DNA of 64,000 nt, from assembly GCA_022825235.1 (NCBI GenBank), contig JAJDYI010000064.1:21681-85680 (forward strand), written 5' to 3'. The translations under genes and the position numbers were made by a program. The notes below the pieces were generated by a model, which saw nothing but the letters and a program-made list of their open reading frames with translations, had not been told where the DNA came from and did no database searches. Positions 43,017 to 51,883 of the stretch are shown here, piece by piece. Numbering within the stretch: the first letter of the stretch is position 1; every line of letters starts with the position of its first letter. The DNA comes from Alphaproteobacteria bacterium (GTDB lineage Bacteria; Pseudomonadota; Alphaproteobacteria; TMED109).

Positions 43017-44384
43017 ATGACCGAGCCCACCGGCGTCGAAGCTGAACCCCGGCGCGTTGAGAACGAAGCGCCATCCTCCGCCCCGAAGGTGGCCCGCTGG
43101 CGCTTCTTCCGCGGGTTCCGACGAATCTGGCACGGCATGCATTTCGTGGGGGTGCTCGCCGCCGGAATCACCGTCTTCGTCGCACTGGTGCGCGCCAAGG
43201 CGCCGCCGGAATTTCTGGACATGGCCCTGCCGCCGATGCCGGTTGCGGTGATTACTGCCGAGGAAGGTGACCATCCGTCGACGATCACTGCCTACGGCGA
43301 GGTGGTCGCCCGGCGTTCCGCCGACATACGGGCCATTGTCGGGGGCCCCATCCTGCGGGTGTCGGAGCACTTCGCGAACGGCGCGCCGGTGATGGCGGGG
43401 GAGGTGCTGCTCGAGCTGGATCCGTTCGAGTACGAGCGCCGGGTCGAGGAGACGGCGGCGGCTGTCCGGGAAGCGGAGGCCCGGCTGACGGAGAACCGCG
43501 AGACCCATCGCCATCAAATGGACCTCGTGGCGCTCGCGGAAGAGCGGCGGAACCTCACGCGGACCGAGTACGAGCGGCAAGTCGATCTTGCCGATCGGAA
43601 CGTGAGTGCCAGGCGCACGCTGGAGGCGGCGCAGTCCCAGCTGGCGGCGGCCGAGGCGGATCTCACGCAGCGGCGCCAGCAGGCGACCGCCGGCACCGCC
43701 AAGATCGTCCAGCAGGAAGCCATTCTCGAGCGCCTGCGCGCGGCCGAAGCGCGAAGCCGGCGGGCGTTGAGCGATACCCGGATCCGCGCCGCGTTCGACG
43801 GCTATCTCGCCCAGGTCTCGGGCGATCTGGGCCAGCAGATCAAGGCGGGTGAGCGCATCGCACGGCTGATCGACACGGCCGTGCTGGAAGTACGGTTCTT
43901 CATCCCCGAAGGTCAGCTGGCCCGGCTGGTCGAGATTGCCGACAAGGGGATCGGTGCGATTTGCGTGGTGTCCTGGCGAACGGACGCAGGCATCCGAACG
44001 TATTCGGCGCGCGTGACTCGCATTGAGGGCGAAATCCAGACCGACCGGGCCGGCGTCAACGTGTACGCCCGCATTTCCGACGCAGACCTTGAATCGGACC
44101 CCATCCGCCCGGGCGCCTTCGTCCAGGTGGAGCTCTTCGAGGAGACGCACGTGCGGACCTTCCAGGTTCCGTCCGAAGCGGTACGCCCGGGCCCCAGCCT
44201 GCTGGTGGCGACGGAGGGGATTGCGGTTGTCCGCACGGTTGCGGTCGTGGCCCGGGCCGGTCGCAAGGTCCTGGTGCGCGGCGATCTGGCCCCGGGCGAG
44301 GCGGTGATCCTGACCCGTTCCGGCGAACTTCACCCCGGAGACGCGATCGCGGTCGTTGCCGACGGGACGCTAGGTGGACAATAG
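43017..44384 (+). CDS. RND efflux periplasmic adaptor (MFP)
   Basis: A 455-residue adaptor with a short cytoplasmic N-terminus, one membrane helix (about 42-62, MHFVGVLAAGITVFVAL) and then the usual lipoyl/hairpin/barrel order: TITAYGEVVARRSADIRAIVGG, a long coiled coil (about 140-245, LDPFEYERRVEE...AEARSRRAL), then SDTRIRAAFDGYLAQVSGDLGQQIKAGERIARLIDT and the beta-barrel. Links an inner-membrane pump to an outer-membrane channel. Overlaps the permease gene by 11 bases. The cargo cannot be predicted; no outer-membrane partner is nearby. Confidence 0.92.
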   Translation: MTEPTGVEAEPRRVENEAPSSAPKVARWRFFRGFRRIWHGMHFVGVLAAGITVFVALVRAKAPPEFLDMALPPMPVAVITAEEGDHPSTITAYGEVVARRSADIRAIVGGPILRVSEHFANGAPVMAGEVLLELDPFEYERRVEETAAAVREAEARLTENRETHRHQMDLVALAEERRNLTRTEYERQVDLADRNVSARRTLEAAQSQLAAAEADLTQRRQQATAGTAKIVQQEAILERLRAAEARSRRALSDTRIRAAFDGYLAQVSGDLGQQIKAGERIARLIDTAVLEVRFFIPEGQLARLVEIADKGIGAICVVSWRTDAGIRTYSARVTRIEGEIQTDRAGVNVYARISDADLESDPIRPGAFVQVELFEETHVRTFQVPSEAVRPGPSLLVATEGIAVVRTVAVVARAGRKVLVRGDLAPGEAVILTRSGELHPGDAIAVVADGTLGGQ

Positions 44385-47300
44385 CCCGACACCGGGCCCG
44401 CGCAGCGGGCTGATTGCAGCGTTTGCCCGCCATCCCACCGCGCCCAACATCCTGATACTGATCATGGTGGCGCTCGGCATCGCGTCGCTGGATCGGCTCA
44501 ACCGTCAGTTTTTCCCCGACTATTCGATCGACTATGTCAACGTCGGGGTGGCCTGGCCGGGGGCCAGCGCGGAAGAGGTCGAGCACTCGGTGCTGGCGGC
44601 CATCGAACCGGAGGTCCGCTTCCTCGATTCGGTCAAGCGTGTGATCGCCACGGCCCGGGAGGGCTACTGTGGGATCGTCATCGAGTTCCGGGAAGGAACC
44701 GACATGCAGAAGGCGCTGGCCGATGTGGAGACGGCCGTGGCCGGCGTCACGACCTTGCCGGAAACGACCGAGCGACCGACCATCACGCGGATCATCCCGT
44801 TTGAGCAGGTGGCCCGGATCCGCGTCGCCGGGCCGTACGACGAGGCCCAGCTGCGGAGCTATGCCAAGGTGCTCCGGGACGGACTGCTCGCCGCCGGCGC
44901 CGACAAGGTCACGATCTCGGACCTCCGTGCGCCGGAACTGGTCGTGGATGTCGAGCCGGCCGCCCTTCTGGCGCTCGACCTCAGCCTGAACGACGTTGCC
45001 CGCCGCATTGCCGCCCACTCCCGCGATGTGCCGGGAGGCGACACGCACGGTGCGGCCGAGCTGCAGGTGCGCATGCTGGGTGAGCGGGCCACGGCCCGGG
45101 AGATGGCGGCGCTTGAGATCGTGTCGGACGCGACCGGACGCACCTTCCGGGTCGATGACCTGGCGACCGTCTCCGATACGTTTGCGGCGGGCATGGCGAG
45201 CGGCCGGGTGGAAGGCCGGCTGGCGCTGTCCCTCCGCGTGAGCCGTTCACCGGCCAGCGACATCCTGGAGATCTGGGAGGACGTCCAGACGTACCTCAAC
45301 GGCGACCTGGAAGGGCTGCCCGACGATCTGGAGCTGACGCTCTACCGGATCGAGGCCGACGGGGTGGTGAGTCGGCTCGACATGCTGGTCCGGAACGGCT
45401 TGAGCGGGCTCGCGCTGGTTCTGATCATCCTGTTCGTATTCCTGAGCCCGTGGACGGCGTTCTGGGTGGCCGTCGGCATCCCGGCCGCGTTCGCGGCGAC
45501 TCTGTTCGCGATGTACCTCTCCGGGCAGTCCATCAACATGATCAGCATGTTCGCCATGATCATGATGCTGGGGATCGTGGTCGACGATGCGATCGTGGTC
45601 GCCGAGCATGGACAGATGCAGTGGGAGCGGGGCGTGTCCTCCCTCGATGCTTCGGTCATGGGCGCGCGCGCCATGCTCTGGCCCGTCATCGCGGCGTCGG
45701 TTACCACCGCGTGCGCCTTCATGCCGGTGTTCTTCATGACCGGACTCGTCGGCCAGATCGTCGGGGCCATCCCCTTTGTCGTGGTCGCCGTCCTCCTGGC
45801 CAGCCTGTTCGAGTGCTTCCTGGTGCTGCCGGGCCATTTGCGTCATGCGTTCGCCAGGAAGTCCGCCGGTCCCCGTGAGGCCAGGGGATTCCGGCGCTGG
45901 TTCGACCGGGGCTTTGCCGCGCTGCGCGACGGGGTTTACCGCCGGTTCGTCGCATGGGCGCTGACGCGCCGGTACCTCATGGTGGCCATCGTGGTGGCGT
46001 CATTCCTCGGGGTCGGGGGATTGCTGGCGGGCGGCAAGGTGAAATTCGTGTTCTTCCCGCAGCTCGAGGCCAACGTCGCCGAGGCGATGTTCTGGTTTCC
46101 CGCCGGGACCCCGCGCCGCATCACGGAAGCGATGGTCGACGAACTGGAGCGCGCTGCCCACGCCGTCGACGATGCCGGCTTCATCGAAACCACCTACGGC
46201 TTCGTCGGCCGGCCGTCGTTTGAGTCGCGCCTGTCTGGATCGGGCCTGTCGGGGGACCATGTCGGCGGCATGATCCTGCAGTTGATTCCGATCGAGGACC
46301 GGACGATCCAGCTGCAGCAGGTCATGGATGCGTGGCGGGCGGAGATTCGTCCCCTGCCGGGTCTCGAGAACCTGCTGATCGCGCCGCCGCCGCGCGGCCC
46401 ACCGGGCAAGGATATCGACATCCGTCTCTCCGGTGCCGGTCCGGAGGCGCTGAAGGCGGCCGCTCTGGAGACTCGGGCGCTGCTCGCAGGCTACGTGGGC
46501 GTGAACGACATCCGCGATGATTTCCCGTACGGCAAGCGCGAGCTGACCCTGACCCTGACGCAGCGCGGCCGGGCGCTTGGGTTCACCACCGCCAGCGTCG
46601 CCCGCGAGGTGCGGGGCGCGTTCGAGGGCATCATCGCGCAGCGGCTGGCCGCGGGTGACGAGGAACTGGTGGTCCGGGTGCGGATGCGCCCCGACGCCAT
46701 GGAGGCGCACGCCCTCGAGACCCTGTTCGTGCGGAGTCCCGCCGGGCTCCAGGTGCCGCTGTCCGAGGTGGTGGATGTCGAGGAGCAGCAGGGCTTCTCC
46801 GTGTTCCGGCGGGAAAACGGCGTGCGCGAGGTCGCCATCACGGCGAACGTGGATGCCAGCCGTGCCAACGCCAACGAGGTGCTGGCGGAGCTCACGGACG
46901 GCGCCCTAGACGAATCGGTCTCGCCGCACGGAGCACGCTGGCGGCTGGCCGGTCGGAGCGAGGAGCAGCAGGACACGCTCCGCGAAATGCAGCTGGGCGC
47001 TGCCCTCGGCCTGCTTGCGATCTACCTGACGATCGCGCTGGTGTTCGGCTCGTACACGCGTCCCATCATCGTCATGATGGTGATTCCGTTCGCGACCGTC
47101 GGGGCGATTCTCGGCCACTGGGTGATGGACCACGACCTAACGATCATCTCCCTGCTCGGCCTGCTCGGCCTGTCCGGCATCGTGGTCAACGGCTCGATCA
47201 TCGTGGTGAACACCATCGACCGGCACATGCGCGCCGGTGACGACCTGCTCGAAGCGGTGGTCAACGGGAGCTGCGAACGGTTCCGGGCGGTCATTCTGAC

Positions 47301-47529
47301 GACGGCGTCGACGATCGGCGGCCTCGCGCCGCTGCTCCTGGAGACGAGCTTCCAGGCCCAGTTCATTCAGCCCATGGTGGTGACGATCATCTTCGGGTTG
47401 CTGGCGACGACGCCATTGGTGCTGGTCATCGTGCCCAGCCTGTTCCTCGTCCAGAACGATGCGGGGCGGCTGATCCGGTGGCTGCTCACCGTCGCCAGAA
47501 GCCGGGGGCGAACATCACCAGCGCCGTGA
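44374..47529 (+). CDS. RND efflux permease (AcrB-like)
   Basis: A 1051-residue proton-driven exporter with twelve expected helices and two large periplasmic loops. The proton-relay acids D404-D405 stand in MMLGIVVDDAIVVAEH. Other hallmarks are FFPDYSIDYVNVGVAWPGASAEEVEHSV near the N-terminus and, in the second half, GLLGLSGIVVNGSIIVVNTIDRHMRAG. It starts with GTG overlapping the adaptor gene. The 3' end overlaps the convergent trkH by 44 bases. Members of this subgroup (with ARKSAGPREARG loops) are often of unassigned substrate. Confidence 0.94.
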   Translation: MDNSPTPGPRSGLIAAFARHPTAPNILILIMVALGIASLDRLNRQFFPDYSIDYVNVGVAWPGASAEEVEHSVLAAIEPEVRFLDSVKRVIATAREGYCGIVIEFREGTDMQKALADVETAVAGVTTLPETTERPTITRIIPFEQVARIRVAGPYDEAQLRSYAKVLRDGLLAAGADKVTISDLRAPELVVDVEPAALLALDLSLNDVARRIAAHSRDVPGGDTHGAAELQVRMLGERATAREMAALEIVSDATGRTFRVDDLATVSDTFAAGMASGRVEGRLALSLRVSRSPASDILEIWEDVQTYLNGDLEGLPDDLELTLYRIEADGVVSRLDMLVRNGLSGLALVLIILFVFLSPWTAFWVAVGIPAAFAATLFAMYLSGQSINMISMFAMIMMLGIVVDDAIVVAEHGQMQWERGVSSLDASVMGARAMLWPVIAASVTTACAFMPVFFMTGLVGQIVGAIPFVVVAVLLASLFECFLVLPGHLRHAFARKSAGPREARGFRRWFDRGFAALRDGVYRRFVAWALTRRYLMVAIVVASFLGVGGLLAGGKVKFVFFPQLEANVAEAMFWFPAGTPRRITEAMVDELERAAHAVDDAGFIETTYGFVGRPSFESRLSGSGLSGDHVGGMILQLIPIEDRTIQLQQVMDAWRAEIRPLPGLENLLIAPPPRGPPGKDIDIRLSGAGPEALKAAALETRALLAGYVGVNDIRDDFPYGKRELTLTLTQRGRALGFTTASVAREVRGAFEGIIAQRLAAGDEELVVRVRMRPDAMEAHALETLFVRSPAGLQVPLSEVVDVEEQQGFSVFRRENGVREVAITANVDASRANANEVLAELTDGALDESVSPHGARWRLAGRSEEQQDTLREMQLGAALGLLAIYLTIALVFGSYTRPIIVMMVIPFATVGAILGHWVMDHDLTIISLLGLLGLSGIVVNGSIIVVNTIDRHMRAGDDLLEAVVNGSCERFRAVILTTASTIGGLAPLLLETSFQAQFIQPMVVTIIFGLLATTPLVLVIVPSLFLVQNDAGRLIRWLLTVARSRGRTSPAP

Positions 47530-48952
47530 GGAATTCCAGCCGGCCGAGCAGCATGCCGACGGACAGGGCCCACTTCGCGGCATCCGGAAGCGGTGCGTAC
47601 GACCCGGCGGGCCCCACGATGGGGCCCAGCCCCGGTCCCACGATGGCGACCGCCGAGGCGGCGGCCGAGAGCGACGTCAGGCGGTCGAGCCCGAGGATCG
47701 ACAGGAAGCCCGCCAGTACCGTGACGGTGACCAGGAACAGCGCGGCGATGCTCAGGACCGGGCGGAGCGTGTCTTCGCTGATTCGCTTGCCCGCCAACCG
47801 GGGCGTGCTCACGAGCCGCGGCTGCGGCACCTTCCTGAGCTGCGCCGCCACCAGCGCCAGCATCACCTGAATCCGAAAGATCCGCAGGCCGCCGGTCGTG
47901 CTGCCGCTGCACCCGCCGACGAACATCAGGAGGAAGAGGAGGGCGGTCGTACCGCCGCCCCAGCCGGAGAAGTCCTCCGTCGCGTACCCCGTTCCGGTCA
48001 TCACCGAGATCACGTTGAAGGCAGAGCGGCGCAGGGCATCGAGGGGCCCGGCCCCGGTACCGAGCCAGAGCCAGAGCATGACGGCGCCGACCGCGGCGAC
48101 GACGACGGCAAAGAAGGTCCCGACTTCCGGATTGCGGGCGAAGCGCCGCCAGTTGCCCTCGGCGATCTGGCGGTAGCCGATGAACGGCAGCGACGCCGCG
48201 AGCATGCCGATGATGACGACGGTTTCGACCGCTCCGCTCTGCCAGGCCCCCACGGAACCGTCGCGCGTGGAGTAGCCGCCGGTAGCGATCGTTGTCATGG
48301 CATGGCACAGGGCGTCGAACCACTCCATGCCGGCGATCCGGAGCAGTAGGACCCAGATGGCGGTGAGGATCAGGTAAATCCGAACCAGGACTAGCGCCAG
48401 CCGGGCGTCGCTCAGCTTCCGGCCGCCGCTCAGGCTGTCCTGGTCGATGCGGATGACCTCCATCCCGCCGATTTCCCGGAACGGCAGCATGACCAGCGCG
48501 ATGACCACGATGCCGAGCCCGCCGAACCACTGCAGCATGGCACGCCACAGCAGCACGCCCGGTGGCCGCTGTTCGAGGTCGGTGAACACCGAGGCGCCGG
48601 TGGTGGTGAGCCCCGAGGCAGCCTCGAAGAACGCGTCCGTGTAGTTGATTCGATGATCGGCGAAGTAGAGGGGGAGCGCTGCCAGAACGATGGCGAGGAG
48701 CCACCAGAGCGTGATCAGCGCCAGGACCTGACGGGGGTCGTGGTTGCGGCCGAAGTCGCCGGCCAGCGGGCCGCTCCGGCAGGCCAGGGCGAGGGCGATG
48801 CCCACGAAGGCGGTGGCGGCGCCGGTGCCGGCGAAGGCGAGCGCCGACGGCTGGCCGGCCAGCAGGTCCGCCGCCATGGGGATCAGCATGGCGCCCCCCA
48901 CCGGGAGCATGAGGATCCCGGTAAGGTGAAGGACCGGCCGGATTCGCAGCAT
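47486..48952 (-). CDS. trkH: TrkH-family potassium uptake channel subunit
   Basis: A 488-residue inner-membrane K+ transporter. The four pore-loop repeats can be read: SGLTTTGASVFTDLE, MTTIATGGYSTRDGSV, ISVMTGTGYATEDFSGWG and AIVGPGLGPIVGP, matching the K+-selectivity filter repeats of TrkH. It works with a TrkA-type regulatory subunit, not in the window. It follows folE by 14 bases, so it ends the radical SAM-apaG-folE-trkH run. Convergent with the RND permease, overlapping it by 44 bases. Confidence 0.95.
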   Translation of the reverse strand: MLRIRPVLHLTGILMLPVGGAMLIPMAADLLAGQPSALAFAGTGAATAFVGIALALACRSGPLAGDFGRNHDPRQVLALITLWWLLAIVLAALPLYFADHRINYTDAFFEAASGLTTTGASVFTDLEQRPPGVLLWRAMLQWFGGLGIVVIALVMLPFREIGGMEVIRIDQDSLSGGRKLSDARLALVLVRIYLILTAIWVLLLRIAGMEWFDALCHAMTTIATGGYSTRDGSVGAWQSGAVETVVIIGMLAASLPFIGYRQIAEGNWRRFARNPEVGTFFAVVVAAVGAVMLWLWLGTGAGPLDALRRSAFNVISVMTGTGYATEDFSGWGGGTTALLFLLMFVGGCSGSTTGGLRIFRIQVMLALVAAQLRKVPQPRLVSTPRLAGKRISEDTLRPVLSIAALFLVTVTVLAGFLSILGLDRLTSLSAAASAVAIVGPGLGPIVGPAGSYAPLPDAAKWALSVGMLLGRLEFLTALVMFAPGFWRR

Positions 48953-48966
48953 TCGCTGTCGGGTAC

Positions 48967-49551
48967 CTAGCGGGGTCCCCGGTCGATCAGGTAAAGGAAC
49001 TCGCGCCGGGTCGAGGGGTCTTCACGAAAGGCTCCCGTCATGCGGCTGGTCACCATGACGGCGTTCCGCTTGTTGACGCCGCGGGTGGCGACGCAGAAGT
49101 GCTCCGCCTCGATCACCACCCCGACGCCTCGCGGCCGCAGCTCCTCGGTAATTGTGTCGGCAATCTGGGCCGTCATCTTCTCCTGCAGCTGCAGCCGCTT
49201 CGCGAAGACATCGACGAGGCGGGCGAGCTTGCTCAACCCCACCACCCGGCGGTCCGGCAGGTATCCGACATGCGCGGTGCCGATGATCGGGGTGAGGTGG
49301 TGCTCGCAATGCGACGAGAACGGAATGGCCCGGAGGGCGACGATCTCGTCGTAGCCCTCGGTTTCCTCGAAGGTCCGCCGCAGGATGGCGCCGGGATCCT
49401 TGGCGTAGCCGGCGAAGTGCTCGTCGTACGCGCGGATGACGCGGGCCGGCGTGGCGGCCAGGCCCTCGCGGTCGGGATCCTCTCCGATCCAGCGGATCAG
49501 GGTGCGAACCGCCGCCTCGGCCTCCGCACGCGACAGGCGCTCGCCGTCCAT
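48967..49551 (-). CDS. folE: GTP cyclohydrolase I FolE
   Basis: A 194-residue FolE converting GTP to 7,8-dihydroneopterin triphosphate, first step to folate (and to queuosine). Zinc ligands C82 and H85 ([10 protein letters not shown]) and C153 ([15 protein letters not shown]) are present, with the active-site region [20 protein letters not shown]. The ATG at 49551 overlaps the apaG stop (ATGA). The longer open reading to 49854 is apaG in another frame. Confidence 0.95.
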   Translation of the reverse strand: MDGERLSRAEAEAAVRTLIRWIGEDPDREGLAATPARVIRAYDEHFAGYAKDPGAILRRTFEETEGYDEIVALRAIPFSSHCEHHLTPIIGTAHVGYLPDRRVVGLSKLARLVDVFAKRLQLQEKMTAQIADTITEELRPRGVGVVIEAEHFCVATRGVNKRNAVMVTSRMTGAFREDPSTRREFLYLIDRGPR

Positions 49552-49997
49552 CAGTGGAGCGTGCGCTGGGACCAGGGGCTCTCGAGCGGGAACGCCGGAA
49601 TCTCGACCTCGAACGTCTGGCCGTCCTCGCCCTGCATCGAATACGTGCCGCTCATGATGCCCGACGGCTGGGACAGCGGGGTGCCGGAGGCGTACTCGAA
49701 GGTCTCGCCCGGGGCCAGCACCGGCTGTTCGCCGACGACGCCCTCGCCCTTCACCTCGATGGCCTGGCCGCGGCCGTCGACGATCCGCCAGTGGCGGGTC
49801 ATCAGCTGTACCTTGCCCGCGCCGCGGTTCTCGATGCGGACCTGGTAGGCCCACAGGTAGCGTTCCTCGTGGGGCACGGACTGCTCTTCGAGATAGAACG
49901 GCCGCACGCGGACCGTGATCCCGCAGCTTTCCTTCTGGTACCAGTGTCCCTCGTCGTCTTCTTCGGGCTCGGCCACGTCAAAGGGGTCTTCATGCAT
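49551..49997 (-). CDS. apaG: ApaG domain protein
   Basis: A 148-residue protein. An acidic N-terminus ([14 protein letters not shown]) precedes the ApaG beta-sandwich: [51 protein letters not shown], then [33 protein letters not shown]. ApaG resembles fibronectin-type sandwiches and binds nucleotide-like ligands; its physiological role is uncertain. ATG 49997 is 3 bases from the radical SAM stop, and the end overlaps folE, so the three are translated as a unit. Confidence 0.92.
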   Translation of the reverse strand: MHEDPFDVAEPEEDDEGHWYQKESCGITVRVRPFYLEEQSVPHEERYLWAYQVRIENRGAGKVQLMTRHWRIVDGRGQAIEVKGEGVVGEQPVLAPGETFEYASGTPLSQPSGIMSGTYSMQGEDGQTFEVEIPAFPLESPWSQRTLH

Positions 49998-49999
49998 GA

Positions 50000-50959
50000 T
50001 CAGCTCGCCGAACAGTTGGCGCCGCCAAGGACGCAGAACTGCGCACAAAAGGGGTGATTGAGCGCCACGCTCTGCCGCGCGTCGGACAGGCTGGCGCCCA
50101 GTTCCAGCGCCTCGTCGTAGGGCAACAGCGTGCAGGGGACCACCGCGGGGCCGGACGCGCCCTTCCGCCGCACCACCATCCGCGACGAGGCGCACATCAT
50201 GGAGTCGGGATCCACGTCCAGGATCTGCCAGCAGGACTGGGTGATCTCCGGCACTTCGCGGCCGCGGTCCATCAGCGGGAACAGCACCAGGCGCGCCGGG
50301 TCGTCCGCGTCGACGTCAAGGTCATGCTCCCGGAACAGCGCCGCGAAGCCTGCCCGCATCTCGGTCTCGGATTCGTCGTCGAGGCGGCGGCACGCGATGT
50401 GGATCCGGAAGCCCCGGTCGCGCAACCAGCCGAGCCCACGCATGGCCGGCGCCCACGAGCGTGGGCCGCGGATGGCCTCATGCCGTGCTGCGCCGTAGTG
50501 GTCAAGCGAGACCCGGATGGTCAGGTCGTCACGGCCGGCCAGGCCGGCCAGGCCGCCGGCCTGCTTCTCCATCGGGCGCATCGCGTTGGTCAGCACCAGC
50601 ACCTGGAACCCGCGGTCGAGGCAGCATGCGAGCATGGCGACCAGGTCGGGATTCATGAAGGGCTCGCCGCCGGTGAACCCGATCTGCCGGGTCGTCAGAC
50701 CGGTGGCCCGAATTTCGTCAAGATAGGCCTCGACTTCCCCGAGGGACAGGTACTGCAGCCGGTCGTTACGGGGGCTGGATTCGATGTAGCAGCCCTTGCA
50801 CGCGAGGTTGCAGAGCGTGCCCGTGTTGAACCAGAGCGTATCCAGCCGGCGTAGGGCAACCCGCGCGCGCGGACTGCCGTCGAGCGTGTAGTCGGGGTCG
50901 GCGTACTTGGCTGATTTCGCAGCGAGTAGCGGCGATTCGGGAACGGCGTAAGCGTCCAT
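50000..50959 (-). CDS. radical SAM protein of unknown substrate
   Basis: A 319-residue radical SAM enzyme. The cluster motif is C50-x3-C54-x2-C57 (TLCNLACKGCYIES), followed by IGFTGGEPFMNPD (SAM-binding GGE) and VLVLTNAMRPM. The C-terminal third is unusually rich in Cys (CWQILD.., MMCASS, VVPCTLL, HPFCAQFCVLGGANC), suggesting one or more auxiliary Fe-S clusters. It is the first gene of an operon with apaG, folE and trkH. FolE feeds both folate and queuosine; this protein is not clearly QueE and its reaction is unknown. Start ATG 50959 is followed by the family-like N-terminus; upstream 60 bases are free. Confidence 0.85.
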   Translation of the reverse strand: MDAYAVPESPLLAAKSAKYADPDYTLDGSPRARVALRRLDTLWFNTGTLCNLACKGCYIESSPRNDRLQYLSLGEVEAYLDEIRATGLTTRQIGFTGGEPFMNPDLVAMLACCLDRGFQVLVLTNAMRPMEKQAGGLAGLAGRDDLTIRVSLDHYGAARHEAIRGPRSWAPAMRGLGWLRDRGFRIHIACRRLDDESETEMRAGFAALFREHDLDVDADDPARLVLFPLMDRGREVPEITQSCWQILDVDPDSMMCASSRMVVRRKGASGPAVVPCTLLPYDEALELGASLSDARQSVALNHPFCAQFCVLGGANCSAS

Positions 50960-51155
50960 GGGCAGTTCCGAGCAGAAATTGCCCCGGGGACGGGCACGGG
51001 ATCAAGATAGCGCAGGGTATTCACCCAATCTATACCGGAACCGACTTTGCGGCCGGCGCCGGACGGCCCCCGGGGCGCGGTTCCGGGCGGACTTTGACCG
51101 GGGGCGGGGCTGCGGATACCTTCGATGCCAGCGTCAGATGGATGCTGGTGTTCGC

Positions 51156-51230
51156 GCGGGCGTAGTTCAGTGGTAGAACGTCAGCTTCCCAAGCTGAATG
51201 TCGCCGGTTCGATCCCGGCCGTCCGCTCCA
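51156..51230 (+). tRNA. tRNA-Gly(CCC)
   Basis: A 75-base tRNA including encoded CCA. Acceptor stem GCGGGCG/CGTCCGC, D arm GTTCAGTGGTAGAAC, anticodon stem GTCAGCTTCCCAAGCTGAA with loop TTCCCAA giving anticodon CCC (reads GGG, glycine), T arm GCCGGTTCGATCCCGGC, discriminator T then CCA. All four stems pair. The next gene begins at the very next base. Confidence 0.97.
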
Positions 51231-51812
51231 GTGCCGTCTGACAGCTCGGCGCCCTTTCGGGTCACCGTTTCGGGACTGCGCACGGTCCAGCGTTCCCGCT
51301 TCGGCCGTCCCGGTCACGTGGTGTCCATCCTCGATCCCGGCAACCGGACGCCGCCGCCGCTCCGGCGCGGCAACGGCGGCCGCGTGACGCGGATGGCATT
51401 CCACGACGCGGTGCGGCCGGTCCGGGGCAAGCAGCTGCCATCTGCCGCGCACATCCGCCGGCTGATTCGCCTCGGCCGCCGGCTCGCGGTGGCGCGCTGC
51501 CGGCACGTGCACGTCCACTGCTACCAGGGCGTCTCCCGGTCGACGGCGGCCGCGCTGATCGTGATGGCCGCGGGCAGCGGCGGGGCCGCCGCCGCCGGCC
51601 TGCTGGAAGAGCTGGACCGGATCCGTCCGAAGAACTGGCCGAACAGCCGGATGGTGACGCTCGCCGACCGGCAGATGGGCTATCGTGGGAGCCTGAGCGC
51701 GGCCCTGCGGACGCACCAGCGGCGGAAGGCCCGGCGGGACCCGTCCCTGGCCCGCATCATTCGCTCGCATTCGTTCGGCCACCGCCGCCACGAGGTTCCG
51801 GAGGGCGCGTGA
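51231..51812 (+). CDS. tyrosine-phosphatase-like protein (CX5R)
   Basis: A 193-residue protein with the protein-tyrosine-phosphatase signature HVHCYQGVSRS: H96, C97 (nucleophile), R103. It resembles small alphaproteobacterial PTP-like proteins (HVHVHCYQGVSRSTAAALIVM). Substrate unknown: phosphotyrosine or phosphoinositide. The GTG at 51231 directly abuts the tRNA 3' end; earlier starts lie inside the tRNA. Transcription from the tRNA promoter and release by tRNA 3' processing is conceivable (inference). The last 40 residues are basic. Confidence 0.8.
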   Translation: MPSDSSAPFRVTVSGLRTVQRSRFGRPGHVVSILDPGNRTPPPLRRGNGGRVTRMAFHDAVRPVRGKQLPSAAHIRRLIRLGRRLAVARCRHVHVHCYQGVSRSTAAALIVMAAGSGGAAAAGLLEELDRIRPKNWPNSRMVTLADRQMGYRGSLSAALRTHQRRKARRDPSLARIIRSHSFGHRRHEVPEGA

Positions 51813-51883
51813 GGCCGCCGGCGGGACTGGTGCGGGACGGGACGGCACAACCATGAAGGGATGATCGAGGCAGGGAAGGCGCG

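Noticed and set aside
51813..51883. CIRCE element before hrcA
   Set aside because: The 71-base gap was read for TTAGCACTC and its complement and contains nothing similar.
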